Counted from the stretch's first letter, positions 9,617 to 18,774 are shown. The stretch: 64,000 bases of DNA from an uncultured Candidatus Melainabacteria bacterium (GCA_934757245.1 CAKVLH010000002.1:124001-188000); one strand, 5' to 3'. Made by a program: numbers and translations. The notes: a model not told the origin generated them from the letters alone.

Positions 9617-10067
9617 TTACTTTTTCTGTAGAAAAAGTAACCAAAAAGACTTTTCATACTTTGTCGAAAGGCATTGGCAATCTTACAAGATTAAATTGTA
9701 ACACACCAGTGCCTTTCTCGTATTAAGACTACTAGCTCCGCCTCAAAGTGGGGCTAGTAGTTTTTGTTTATAGGAAAAAGTAACCAAAAAGACTTTTCAT
9801 ACTTTGTCGAAAGGCATTGGTAAGCTTACAAGTTTAAATTGTAACACACCAGTGCCTTTCTCGTATTAAGACTACTAGCCTAACGACGTAGACATTTGGT
9901 CGGCTACTCAATGAAACTACAAAATTATATTAAGACTACTAGCTCCGCCTCAAAGTGGGGCTAGTAGTTTTTGTTTATAAGAAAAAGTAACCAAAAAGAC
10001 TTTTCATACTTTGTCGAAAGGCATTGGTAAGCTTACAAGATTAAATTGTAACACACCAGTGCCTTTT
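9616..10067. repeat. Tandem repeat array downstream of groEL (modules A-B-A-B-A)
   Basis: Module A (87 bp) occurs three times with few changes: 9631-9717, 9774-9860 and 9981-10067. Each copy holds the inverted pair AAAGGCATTGG / CCAGTGCCTTT. Module B (about 53 bp) occurs at 9718-9773 and 9928-9980 and holds CTACTAGC / GCTAGTAG. A partial B plus about 48 bp of unrelated spacer lies at 9861-9927. A further perfect 11-bp hairpin (GTTACTTTTTC-TGTA-GAAAAAGTAAC) starts on the groEL stop codon at 9616. Confidence 0.85.
9729..9769 (+). terminator. Candidate groEL terminator within module B
   Basis: CTACTAGC (9729-9736) and GCTAGTAG (9753-9760) form an 8-bp stem followed by TTTTTGTTT. A second copy of the same structure is at about 9936-9977, giving a double stop for groEL transcription. 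Confidence 0.6.
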
Positions 10068-10099
10068 TTATCTTTAGATAGTTGGTGTATCTAATAAAG

Positions 10100-10217
10100 T
10101 TAATGGTGCAAAAAATTACACCCTACCATCTTTCAATGGAAAATTGAAAGTGGAAAATAGTATTAAATAATTTTCAATTGTCCATTTTCCATTTTCAATT
10201 TAGAAAAGTACCATTAA
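10100..10217. repeat. Dispersed palindromic repeat, copy 1 (about 118 bp)
   Basis: The segment contains GGTGC...GCACC-type ends (here one end is degraded) around a core of TGGAAAATTGAAAGTGGAAA and its partly complementary half. The inverted copy is at 36393-36530 and matches over almost the whole length; a shorter relative is at 54857-54951. It lies directly at the coaX 3' end. Confidence 0.75.
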
Positions 10218-10970
10218 CTATTTATTCAATTCGTATAAAAATCTCAATCCTTCAAGTGTCAAGTAAGGATTTACAAAATCGAATTTTCTATTCATGTATT
10301 TTGCAATTAAACTTGAATAACCACCAGTTGCTATAATACAAGCTTTTTCACCAAGTTCATTTTCACATTGTTCAATCAAACCCTCAATTGCACACGCAGA
10401 ACCGCGAATTACGCCCGAAAGTATCGCGTCAACTGTGTTATCCCCTATAGCCTTTTTTACTGTATCCGGTTCAATTTTTGGAAGTTTAGAAGTGCTTTTA
10501 TTTAACGCACGAAATTGCAAATTTAGCCCCGGCATAATAACACCGCCCACAAAATCGCCTTCCTTATTAATAATATCAAAAGTTGTTGCCGTACCTAAAT
10601 CAACAATAATTGCAGGTTTTGAATACAAAACGTAAGCTCCGCAAGCATTTGCAATTCTATCGGCTCCGGCTTCTTTTGGATTTTTCAACTTAATTTTAAT
10701 GCCCAAATTCAATTTTGGTGATAAAAGCATTGAATTTAAATGAAAAACGTTATCAGCTGCATTTTTCAGAATTTTGCTTAATTCATCAACAACTGACGCA
10801 ATAATGCATGCAGAAATGTCATATTTTTTGAACAAAGAATGCAATAATATTTCATATTCTTCTTGAGGCAATTCTTTATCAGAAGCAAGTCGAAATGTTT
10901 CCAAAATACTTTCGTTTTCAAAAACGCCAAGCGTAATGTTTGTATTCCCTATATCAATCGCAAGAAGCAT
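10218..10970 (-). CDS. coaX: Type III pantothenate kinase CoaX
   Basis: CoaX phosphorylates pantothenate, the first step of coenzyme A synthesis, and belongs to the ASKHA (acetate kinase / Hsp70 / actin) fold. The 250-aa chain shows the phosphate-1 motif DIGNTN at residues 5-10, GADRIANACGA near residue 102, the phosphate-2 motif VDLGTATTFD near 124, and the C-terminal TGGYSSL. Type III enzymes need a monovalent cation and are not feedback inhibited by CoA. The start codon overlaps the stop of the upstream WYL-like gene, so it is translated from a regulator operon, an unusual setting. Confidence 0.96.
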   Translation of the reverse strand: MLLAIDIGNTNITLGVFENESILETFRLASDKELPQEEYEILLHSLFKKYDISACIIASVVDELSKILKNAADNVFHLNSMLLSPKLNLGIKIKLKNPKEAGADRIANACGAYVLYSKPAIIVDLGTATTFDIINKEGDFVGGVIMPGLNLQFRALNKSTSKLPKIEPDTVKKAIGDNTVDAILSGVIRGSACAIEGLIEQCENELGEKACIIATGGYSSLIAKYMNRKFDFVNPYLTLEGLRFLYELNK

Positions 10971-11839
10971 TATACTTCTCCATAATTACTAAGTGCACTA
11001 TCTAAAATTTGTTTCATTTCATCGCGATATGTTTTAGGACTAATTATTTCGCATTTGTCATCATATCGCAACAATCTTGATAGCAAAACTTCTTTATTTT
11101 CTCCGCGATTAGAAATTGCTTTCCAGCCAATTCTATCGGTTTTTGTATATTGTTCGTTTTCTCTTAAATCATATCTTGATGCCAAATCGTCGCGAATTAA
11201 AAAAATTACAGATTCGTCATTAAAATTTTGCAAGAATTTTTGTTTCATCACTTCCAATCCGGAAACTCTTGCTGAGTCTATCATTCGTTCTCTATTTTTG
11301 TAGAAAACGTTAAAATAGGTTTTACCTTTAACCTCTGTTATTTTTATTGGAATACACTCCATAATAACACGGTTTTTAAGCATTAATTGGATTTTGCGCT
11401 TATCCGTAACTGCATTTTCAAAGAGTTCAGAAGTTAATTGATAAGTCGCTTTTTCTACTCTTGCAATTTTTTTGTTCGAATAGCGATTTAGTTTTTCAAC
11501 AAAACTGTTAAACAACTTGTTGTATTTGCTTGTCATTTCGTTTTTCACAAGATTTTGCATGCTTTCAAGTAAATTAATATCTGTGTTAGTGAGTTCCAAG
11601 CCAAATGGCATACTTGTAACAAAATACTTGTTATGAATTTTTGGAATCTCAATTCCGCAATATCTGCAAGTATTTATGTATTTACTGATTACGCTATTGT
11701 TGAAAACAGGTTCTTCTTCATTTTGATTAAGTTTTTCAATCAACTCACTCATCGTGAAGTTGCCTTCTAATAACACTTGCAAAGTTTTGATTACCTGCAT
11801 TGAAGATAAATTTTTCTTTTGAGATAGTTTTTTAGCCAT
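10970..11839 (-). CDS. WYL-family-like transcriptional regulator (second of a pair)
   Basis: The 289-aa protein has an N-terminal winged-helix-like region (residues 15-75, MQVIKTLQVLLEGNFTMSEL), a central helical part and a C-terminal beta-rich half with a degenerate WYL-type domain (VIMECIPIKI ... YFNVFYKNRER near residues 150-180). It resembles PafC-type partners of WYL regulator pairs. Such proteins bind DNA and sense a ligand or nucleic acid through the WYL domain. It overlaps the upstream paralogue by 8 bp and coaX by 1 bp. The family call rests on overall pattern; the WYL residues are poorly conserved. Confidence 0.65.
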   Translation of the reverse strand: MAKKLSQKKNLSSMQVIKTLQVLLEGNFTMSELIEKLNQNEEEPVFNNSVISKYINTCRYCGIEIPKIHNKYFVTSMPFGLELTNTDINLLESMQNLVKNEMTSKYNKLFNSFVEKLNRYSNKKIARVEKATYQLTSELFENAVTDKRKIQLMLKNRVIMECIPIKITEVKGKTYFNVFYKNRERMIDSARVSGLEVMKQKFLQNFNDESVIFLIRDDLASRYDLRENEQYTKTDRIGWKAISNRGENKEVLLSRLLRYDDKCEIISPKTYRDEMKQILDSALSNYGEV

Positions 11840-12761
11840 TATAATTTTCCCTCATATCCTTCAATTTTTGTATAATCTTCGCTTTAATTTCTTGCGGTTC
11901 TATAACGGTTGCACCTGCGCCAAAAGAAAGCAATCTCTGGATTGCGACAAACTCATTGTGATATTTACCTTCAATAATGTAGTTATTTTCTTTTGTTTCA
12001 ATAATTTTTTCGTTTTCTAAAATATCGTTTACGCCAAAGCTTTTAAGAACAAATTTTACGCAAACTTCCTTACGTTCAAAAGCATCGTCATTATCTTTGC
12101 GAGAAAGAATTGATTTGATTCTCTTGATATTTAAAATAACAGATTCTTTTTTGCCTAAATCGTAAGCGTAAAGATATATTTTGTCATTTTGAAATACAAT
12201 ATTCTGTGCGCAAACTTCTTTTGTGTCATTTTCTTTTGCTGTAGGGTTTTTGTATACAAGAGTTAAAATTCTGTTGTTTGCGCAATCGTCTTTTAGTGTA
12301 TTAATCTCTGCAATTTCAAAATTCTTTAGAACGGAAATTCCGTAAAGCTCTTCGCGGATTTCATTGTCTGTAATGTGAAATGCAAGTTTTTTAAATAATT
12401 CGTCGTATTTTAACAACAATGACATGTCAGAATTATCTTTAACTTTTCTATAAATCTTATGCAGTAAAGAAACATCTTCATGGGTAAGATTTAGTGAAAA
12501 CGGATGTTTTTGAAGAACGTATTTGAAACCTGTTTTTGCACTTGATCTTGAAATTTCACAACCCATAGTTCTCAATGTATTTAAGTCAATTCTTAATATA
12601 TCATCAGAATGTTCCGGTTCCATGATTTTCATCTCGATAAATGCTTCTCTGATTTCTTCAAGCGAACGTGGAGCTTTCATCAAAAGCCCAACCAACATTA
12701 AAGCGCGAGTACCTGTCAATGATATTTGTCTCAATTCAACATCTTCTTGCAATTTTAACAC
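11832..12761 (-). CDS. WYL domain-containing transcriptional regulator (first of a pair)
   Basis: The 309-aa protein starts at GTG (12761) with AGAGGAT upstream. Residues 10-90 look like a winged-helix DNA-binding region (TRALMLVGLLMKAPRSLEEI). Residues 165-225 form a WYL domain: ILTLVYKNP, then IYLYAYDLGKKE and an arginine in NIKRIKSI. The C-terminal 80 residues match the usual WCX extension. WYL regulators such as PafBC respond to DNA damage in actinobacteria; the signal here is unknown. The gene follows engB by 71 bp and is the first of three overlapping genes ending in coaX. Confidence 0.75.
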   Translation of the reverse strand: MLKLQEDVELRQISLTGTRALMLVGLLMKAPRSLEEIREAFIEMKIMEPEHSDDILRIDLNTLRTMGCEISRSSAKTGFKYVLQKHPFSLNLTHEDVSLLHKIYRKVKDNSDMSLLLKYDELFKKLAFHITDNEIREELYGISVLKNFEIAEINTLKDDCANNRILTLVYKNPTAKENDTKEVCAQNIVFQNDKIYLYAYDLGKKESVILNIKRIKSILSRKDNDDAFERKEVCVKFVLKSFGVNDILENEKIIETKENNYIIEGKYHNEFVAIQRLLSFGAGATVIEPQEIKAKIIQKLKDMRENYNG

Positions 12762-12831
12762 AAAACTATCCTCTTAATTTGCGCAGAAACTACCTAATTT
12801 CTGTACTCCCTAAACTAAAAATATATTTATA

Positions 12832-13404
12832 TTATTTACACAAATTGAATAAATATTCAAGAGTATCTTCGCAAAATCTTCTGTCCTCAGAGCTAAACGG
12901 TAAGACATCTCCGGAAAATTCGCGTCTTATTTTTGCAAGCACACTTTGTTGTTTACCTTTTGGAACATAATCAATTTTGGTTACAATTGTAAAAATAGGT
13001 AAATTATACGCTTCAACCCACTCGCGCATTTGATAATCGTTCTTTTGAATATCGTGACGCGCATCAATAAATTGAATTAGAGATTTTATTTGTTTTCTGT
13101 TTAAAAGATATTCTTCTAAATATTTTTGCCAACGCGCTTGAGCTTCACGAGAAACTTTTGCGTAACCATACCCAGGTAAATCCGCAATCATAAATTTATC
13201 CGAAAAATTAAAGAAGTTTATAAGTCTGGTTTTCCCTGGAGTGTTGGATGTTTTAGCAAGTTTTTTGTTGTTGCAAAGAGCATTGATAAATGAAGACTTG
13301 CCTACATTTGAACGCCCAAGAAGCGGGAATTCCGGAAATGGAAAATCGGGACATTGAGAAAGTTTTTCTGCACTAATAATAAAATTTGCATTAAGCTGTT
13401 TCAT
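12832..13404 (-). CDS. engB: Ribosome biogenesis GTP-binding protein YsxC/EngB
   Basis: EngB is a small TrmE-Era family GTPase needed for large-subunit ribosome assembly. Motifs: G1 GRSNVGKS at residues 30-37, G2 Thr in TSNTPGKTR, G3 DLPGYGYA, G4 TKID, and the C-terminal PFSS (G5). The 190-aa length is typical. I start it at ATG 13404, not at an ATG nine codons upstream, because an AAAGGGA motif sits 5-6 nt away and the family begins there. The start overlaps the end of the small upstream gene by 14 bp. Confidence 0.95.
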   Translation of the reverse strand: MKQLNANFIISAEKLSQCPDFPFPEFPLLGRSNVGKSSFINALCNNKKLAKTSNTPGKTRLINFFNFSDKFMIADLPGYGYAKVSREAQARWQKYLEEYLLNRKQIKSLIQFIDARHDIQKNDYQMREWVEAYNLPIFTIVTKIDYVPKGKQQSVLAKIRREFSGDVLPFSSEDRRFCEDTLEYLFNLCK

Positions 13405-13654
13405 GTTTATCCCTTTCTTCCCTAAGTGCATCTTGTTTTTGCTTTGCTCTATGAGTAACTATTGACAATAAATTATAAACTTTTTCATTGTTCACAACAG
13501 TTAATTGAGCTTTTCCTTTCATCATAGAAACATCAATTGAAGGTTTATTCTCAAAAATATTTGCAGTCTGAATGCTCACAATCTGAACAAAATTATCTTT
13601 TAGAATGCTTAGGGGTTCTTTTAAAAATGTTTCAAATGTTTTAAAAATATTCAT
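13391..13654 (-). CDS. Small hypothetical protein, 87 aa, upstream of engB
   Basis: Not recognised. The chosen start is the ATG at 13654 (MNIFKTFETF); a longer frame to 13768 would run into the perfect inverted repeat at 13708-13785 and encode repeat sequence. The chain is mixed helix/strand and ends in a charged helix (QKQDALREERDKHETA). Its stop overlaps the engB start, so it is probably the first gene of the engB-WYL-WYL-coaX operon. Confidence 0.6.
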   Translation of the reverse strand: MNIFKTFETFLKEPLSILKDNFVQIVSIQTANIFENKPSIDVSMMKGKAQLTVVNNEKVYNLLSIVTHRAKQKQDALREERDKHETA

Positions 13655-13707
13655 GTTGATTTCCGATTCCGTATGAATATTGTATACTAAAATCGCTAAA
13701 CATGCAA

Positions 13708-13785
13708 AGAATCGGTGCGCAAGTGTGCGCACCCTACCATTTTTCCAAATCAAAAGTAGGGTGCACACACTTGCGCACCGATTCT
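13708..13785. repeat. Long inverted repeat, 30-bp arms, 18-nt loop
   Basis: Arms 13708-13737 and 13756-13785 are complementary at 29 of 30 positions and start AGAATCGGTGCGCAAGTGTG. The motif GTAGGGTGCGCAC and variants recur at 10120, 36400, 53107 and 53517. The element sits in the divergent region between the engB operon and recG, and its right arm ends 6 bp before the recG -10. Confidence 0.9.
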
Positions 13786-13791
13786 TTATAG

Positions 13792-13797
13792 TATAAT
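13792..13797 (+). promoter_or_regulatory. Leaderless -10 hexamer of recG
   Basis: TATAAT ends 6 nt before the recG ATG at 13804, with no Shine-Dalgarno between. The nearest -35-like hexamer (TTGCGC, 13771-13776, 15-bp spacer) lies inside the repeat arm. Confidence 0.55.
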
Positions 13798-13803
13798 TCT
13801 CTT

Positions 13804-16167
13804 ATGGATAATCTTGAGCAAATAAAAAAAGCTGTCGAAATTGAGGTTAAGTATAAATATATCAACATCAATGGCAAAACGCGCAGTTTTGCTTCTTTTA
13901 TTTGTTCCGAATTACGAAAAGAAATAAAGGTCTCAAAAAATCCGAAATGGAAAGTTTTACTTGAGCATTTTGAACGTTATTCAATGGACACTCTTCCTCA
14001 GCGCAAACGCTCTTTAGAAAGACTTGTGAGTGTTATAAAAGCTGATATGGCACCAAAACCCGAAGTTGAAAAAGACAACACGCTTACTCTAAAATCAGAT
14101 GTTATGTATCTAAAAGGTGTTGGGCCAAAAATTGCTTATATGTTAAACAAACTCGGGATTTATACTGTTGGCGATTTGTTGTATTATTTTCCGCGTAAGC
14201 ACGTTGATTATTCAACCAGAACGCGAATTCGCGATTTAAAAGTCGGTGAAACTACTACGATTTTTGGCACAATAAAAGCTGTCGAATCATTTACGACAAA
14301 AAATAATCTTGGTGTTGTAAAAGTTCGAATTGGCGATGGCTCAGGATATTTAAATTTAAGTTTTTTTGCTTCTAAAGCCAACAAATATACGCAAGAAAGA
14401 ATGAAAACCCAGTTTCCGAAAGGTACCGGAATTATGGTGTCCGGTCTTGTAAAATTCAATAATTACGATAGAAGTTTGACGCTTGATAAACCGACTTATT
14501 CGATTATGGATGACGATATTCTAGACCCGTCAAATATAAATATGGCAAGAATTGTGCCGATTTATCCATTGAGTGAAAAACTGAATATTAAAACTCTAAG
14601 GCGCGCAATTTTCAACACAATTCAACTTTTTAAAAACGACATTGAAACGGTTTTACCGAATAAGATTATTGAGAAATACAATTTGCTTCCGAAAAAAGAG
14701 GCGATTGAGGGAATACATTTCCCTAAAGACAACGAAACTTTGCAAAAAGCACGTTATACGCTTGTCTTTGAGGAATTATTTTTAATTCAACTCAAACTTG
14801 CACTTTTGAGGGAAGAAAATAACAAAAATCTTTCTGCTGTACCTTTGGAAATCAAAAAAGACGGGCTTGTAATGCGATTTATTGAAAGTTTGCCGTTCAA
14901 ATTAACTTCTGCACAACAAAGAGCGGTTAATGAGATTTTGAATGACTTGAATTCAACAAAACCAATGCAAAGACTTCTTCAAGGTGATGTTGGCAGCGGA
15001 AAAACCGTTGTGGCTACAATTATGCTACTCGCCGGAATTGAGAATGGTTATCAGGCTGCAATTATGGCGCCGACTGAAATTTTAGCGCAACAACATTATA
15101 ATAATTTGGTTAAATGGCTTACTCCGTTGGGTTTGAAAGTCGAACTTTTAATCGGAAGTATCGGCAAAAAATTAAGACGCGAATCTGAAACGAATTTGAG
15201 AAACGGACAAGCAAATATTGCGGTCGGAACGCACGCTCTAATTCAGGACGGTGTTGAATTCGCAAATTTGGGCGCGGTTGTGATTGATGAACAACATAGA
15301 TTTGGCGTAAAACAGAGATTAGCATTGAGGAAAAAATCCCAAAATCCGCAAGTTTTAACTATGACAGCGACTCCAATTCCTAGAACACTTGCAATCACAA
15401 TGAACGGGGATTTGGATTTAACGATTATTGATGAGCTTCCAAAAGGCAGAAAACCGATTATAACCACACTTACTAATTCAAGACGCCAGATTGCGGATTT
15501 AATCAGGCATGAAGTTGATAATGGACGCCAAGCTTATATTGTTTATCCGCTGATTGAAGAAAGTGAAACGCTTTCTGCCAAGGCTGCTACGATAGAAAAA
15601 GAGCGTTGGCAAAATGAAGTTTTTCCAAACTACAAAATTGGGCTTTTGCATGGCAAATTGAAAAATGACGAAAAAGATGAAGTTATGGAAAAATTTAAAA
15701 ACAAAGAGTATGATATTTTGGTTTCTACGACGGTTGTTGAAGTCGGCGTGGATGTTCCGAATGCGACTGTGATTGTAATTGAAAACGCCGAACGTTTTGG
15801 ACTTTCTCAATTGCATCAGCTTAGAGGACGTGTTGGAAGAAGCGATTTGCAATCTTATTGCGTTTTATCGTCTTCTACAAAATCTCAAGAAACGCGCGCT
15901 AGATTGGATATTATGACACAAACGAATGACGGCTTTGTAATTGCAGAAAAGGATTTGCAAATCAGAGGCCCCGGAGAATTTTTGGGGACTCGTCAAAGCG
16001 GTTTGCCGGATATGATTATTGCGGATATTGTGAACGACGCTAAAATTTTGGAACTCGCCCGAAGTGAAGCCATTGAGTTTGTAAGAAACAATAATATTGA
16101 TGACTATCCGTTGTTGAAAGAAGCTAAAGGTTTGAATTTTGACGGAGATTTGTTTGGCGCTGGATAA
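13804..16167 (+). CDS. recG: ATP-dependent DNA helicase RecG
   Basis: RecG remodels stalled replication forks and Holliday junctions. The 787-aa protein has an extra N-terminal region of about 95 residues, as in cyanobacterial RecG, then the wedge/OB domain beginning with YLKGVGPKIAYMLNKLGI near residue 102. The helicase core follows: Walker A GDVGSGKT near 393-400, DEQH box near 494, TATPIPRTL, and motif VI QLRGRVGRSDLQSYC. A C-terminal hook (QIRGPGEFLGTRQSG) is present, so the gene is intact. It ends convergent to the 794-aa protein with a strong hairpin between. Confidence 0.96.
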   Translation: MDNLEQIKKAVEIEVKYKYININGKTRSFASFICSELRKEIKVSKNPKWKVLLEHFERYSMDTLPQRKRSLERLVSVIKADMAPKPEVEKDNTLTLKSDVMYLKGVGPKIAYMLNKLGIYTVGDLLYYFPRKHVDYSTRTRIRDLKVGETTTIFGTIKAVESFTTKNNLGVVKVRIGDGSGYLNLSFFASKANKYTQERMKTQFPKGTGIMVSGLVKFNNYDRSLTLDKPTYSIMDDDILDPSNINMARIVPIYPLSEKLNIKTLRRAIFNTIQLFKNDIETVLPNKIIEKYNLLPKKEAIEGIHFPKDNETLQKARYTLVFEELFLIQLKLALLREENNKNLSAVPLEIKKDGLVMRFIESLPFKLTSAQQRAVNEILNDLNSTKPMQRLLQGDVGSGKTVVATIMLLAGIENGYQAAIMAPTEILAQQHYNNLVKWLTPLGLKVELLIGSIGKKLRRESETNLRNGQANIAVGTHALIQDGVEFANLGAVVIDEQHRFGVKQRLALRKKSQNPQVLTMTATPIPRTLAITMNGDLDLTIIDELPKGRKPIITTLTNSRRQIADLIRHEVDNGRQAYIVYPLIEESETLSAKAATIEKERWQNEVFPNYKIGLLHGKLKNDEKDEVMEKFKNKEYDILVSTTVVEVGVDVPNATVIVIENAERFGLSQLHQLRGRVGRSDLQSYCVLSSSTKSQETRARLDIMTQTNDGFVIAEKDLQIRGPGEFLGTRQSGLPDMIIADIVNDAKILELARSEAIEFVRNNNIDDYPLLKEAKGLNFDGDLFGAG

Positions 16168-16183
16168 GATTCTTTTAACAATA

Positions 16184-16216
16184 ACACAAGGCGGAGCTGA
16201 AAGCTCCGCCTTGTGT
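16184..16216. terminator. Convergent hairpin between recG and the 794-aa protein gene
   Basis: A perfect 15-bp stem (ACACAAGGCGGAGCT / AGCTCCGCCTTGTGT) with a 3-nt loop lies between the two convergent stop codons. It lacks a clear T-run on either side, so its efficiency is uncertain; its position argues for a shared terminator. Confidence 0.6.
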
Positions 16217-16237
16217 ATGATTGAAATATGCACTAGG

Positions 16238-18622
16238 TTAATTCATAAGATCGTTTAAATCGCCTAAGATGCCTTCGTGTTTGCCACTATGACCACAGTT
16301 ACATTTGCATTCTATTTGACCTGTTACATTAACAGTTACTTTGTGGTCTTTGATTGCATCCTTGATTTCATCAAGTTTTGCTAGGATTTCATCGAGTTTT
16401 GCTAACAATTTAGTATCATCACCCTTAGAACCGGCTTTATTGGCAATTACATTCAATATGTTCATAATATTCTTGTATCGAGTATCGTTCTTGCCAAATT
16501 CTTTTTCAAGAGCAGCTAAGATTGATTTAGTTGTTGTTGCAATTACATCGGTCTTAGCATCAATGTTAGATAAGATATTACCGTTAGCCTTAGATTGTTT
16601 AAGAAGTTCTGCAACCATAGCTTCTAAGCTTGACAAGTCAACTGTGCCACCAGAACCGATTTTGATATTGCCGATTGCGTTAATTATAGCTTTAGAATTT
16701 GTATCTTGTTTTTCTAAGACTTTTTCTAACAAGTCGCGAAGTGAATCTGTGCCTGCAACACCCTTGTTAATAGCTTCAAGGACTGCTGTGAAGTTTCTAT
16801 TCATTTCGAAACCAACCGCACCTAAGTAGTTAAGAATTTCGTTTCCGAGTTTCTTACCGTCTTCGCCGTTTTGTTTAACTTGAGTATTTAACTGTGCAAG
16901 TAATGCTTTAATATCATCAAGTTTTACATTGCCTTTATCAACAGCATCAATTAATGTTGAGAAGTTTCTGTTCATTTCGAAACCAACTGCCGCGATGTAG
17001 TTAAGGATTTCTTTACCCATTGCGTCGCCTTGTTTACCGAGTTTTTCAACCAAAGTATACAATTTTTGCAACAATGCATTAGTTTCGTCAGCCTTAGCAT
17101 TGTTTTTCTTAGCTTCTGTAAGGATTTTTTCAAGATATCCGTTAACAACAGCATCGTTTTTGAAATGTTCTTTTAAATCTCCGGCGATGCCGTCAAGAGT
17201 AGTTTTGATTTCACCTAACAATTTCAACATTTCAGCAAGTTTTTCACCGTCAGACTTGTTAGAATTTTGAATTTCTGTGAGCTTGTTAAGAATATTAACT
17301 TGTGTATCGCCATTTTCAACCGCTTTCTTCAACAACTGTTCAATCAAAGCTTTCATTTGTGTCATTGTTGTATTACCGGTTTTAATGCCGTTAATAATTT
17401 CATTCAATTCATTTTTGTATTGTGGGAATTCTGCAACCAAATCTGTTAGTGTTTGAATACTTTGTTTGATGTCGACTAATTGAGATAAGACATTTTCAAA
17501 ACCACCATTTACGGAATTTCTAATCTCTGTCAATAATTGGTTATTTTCTGTCATTGCATCAAGTATTGCGACTAACAATTTTGTATTACCACCAATAAGG
17601 TCTTTGATGTCATCAAGTGTCATACCGTTACTAATTTCTCTTTCGATAATTTTTTGTAAAAGTGCATTAGTTACTTCTTGACCTTTTAGTAATGCATCTA
17701 GAGCTTCTTGTAATGAAGAGTCTTGACTAATTGTCAATTGTACATGTTGATCTTGGTTAATATCCGGAGCACAGCTTGTAAGAAGTCCGAGGGCTGCAAT
17801 AGGAATCATTGCTGTACCTTTTAAGAATCCGAGCACTGCTTCTTCTGGAATGTCAGGAAGCGCTTGCATAGCTACTTCTAAGCTTTTCGCCAAAGTAGGA
17901 TGTTCTTTTAAGAATTCTGCGAGTTTAGATTGTGCTTCTTTTGCACCATCCGTATCACCGGCTTTTACTTTTGCTTGGCAATCTTGTGCGAGAGCTGCTA
18001 CTTCTGCTTTGACATCACGAGGAACATCTTTAATTGCATCTGAAAATGCAGCATTAACTGCTTGTTGATTTCCGGTAGGTACTCCTGCTTGTGCATATTG
18101 TCTTTCACCGGCTACTACGGCATCTTTTCCACCTTTAAAGAGGTTAGTAAATTTATCCCAGAAAGTGTATTCGCCACTTGGTTGACGCATACCGTCTTGG
18201 GTGTATTCAAACTCTTTTGAGCCTTTAAATGCTAGTCGACCGTCTGTATCAATTGTTGTAGATTCAATGCCATATTCTTTATAAACTGCATTCATATCGA
18301 TTTGTCTACCTGATGGGTCATAAGCAAATGCTTCTTTTTGTCCGTTTCTTTCATAAACTACAATCGTAGTTCTTTTTGCGGGATCTGAATTCTCAAGTGT
18401 AGCAGTTGCTACTGGTTCACCTTGAATATCTTGTTTAATTCTTTTGAACGCTGCGCTATCACCAACAGTATCTTCCTCGTCTGCCATTGGATTCAAAGCT
18501 AGTGAAATGGCTCTTTCTAGCTGTTCTTTGCTAATTTGATTCTTCTTGGCCGCTTCTTCTGCGGTCATGCCGGATTTCCAGTCCTTTACAGCTTGTTCCA
18601 ATTTTGTAATTTGTGTAGACAT
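16238..18622 (-). CDS. Large helical repeat protein with internal LLTSC motif, 794 aa
   Basis: Not recognised. Start ATG 18622 has AAAGGAG 5 nt upstream; nine residues of a longer frame are excluded. Residues 1-180 are a polar domain. Near residues 265-284 there is a hydrophobic stretch ending in a lipobox-like LLTSCAP in the middle of the protein. From about 300 to 760 the chain is almost wholly amphipathic helix (LLQKI, LLAQL, ILAKLDEI patterns). It includes two copies of an approximately 50-aa unit ending in VGFEMNRNF. The tail has ECKCNCGHSGKH, a possible metal site. It could be a surface or tethering coiled-coil protein; function unknown. Confidence 0.75.
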   Translation of the reverse strand: MSTQITKLEQAVKDWKSGMTAEEAAKKNQISKEQLERAISLALNPMADEEDTVGDSAAFKRIKQDIQGEPVATATLENSDPAKRTTIVVYERNGQKEAFAYDPSGRQIDMNAVYKEYGIESTTIDTDGRLAFKGSKEFEYTQDGMRQPSGEYTFWDKFTNLFKGGKDAVVAGERQYAQAGVPTGNQQAVNAAFSDAIKDVPRDVKAEVAALAQDCQAKVKAGDTDGAKEAQSKLAEFLKEHPTLAKSLEVAMQALPDIPEEAVLGFLKGTAMIPIAALGLLTSCAPDINQDQHVQLTISQDSSLQEALDALLKGQEVTNALLQKIIEREISNGMTLDDIKDLIGGNTKLLVAILDAMTENNQLLTEIRNSVNGGFENVLSQLVDIKQSIQTLTDLVAEFPQYKNELNEIINGIKTGNTTMTQMKALIEQLLKKAVENGDTQVNILNKLTEIQNSNKSDGEKLAEMLKLLGEIKTTLDGIAGDLKEHFKNDAVVNGYLEKILTEAKKNNAKADETNALLQKLYTLVEKLGKQGDAMGKEILNYIAAVGFEMNRNFSTLIDAVDKGNVKLDDIKALLAQLNTQVKQNGEDGKKLGNEILNYLGAVGFEMNRNFTAVLEAINKGVAGTDSLRDLLEKVLEKQDTNSKAIINAIGNIKIGSGGTVDLSSLEAMVAELLKQSKANGNILSNIDAKTDVIATTTKSILAALEKEFGKNDTRYKNIMNILNVIANKAGSKGDDTKLLAKLDEILAKLDEIKDAIKDHKVTVNVTGQIECKCNCGHSGKHEGILGDLNDLMN

Positions 18623-18774
18623 TTGATCTCCTTTCGTTATTTCAAACAATACAATCCTACTTTTGCCATGTATATCGGCAAGTTTTTGAAAAACTTTAGG
18701 AATTTTTTATGTTTTGTTACAAAAATTTACAAACTGGATTGAATGCCGCATGATTACTGAATCGTATTTATGCA

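Noticed and set aside
13655..13768. N-terminal extension of the 87-aa protein (38 codons)
   Set aside because: It translates the inverted repeat at 13708-13785 and lacks a Shine-Dalgarno.
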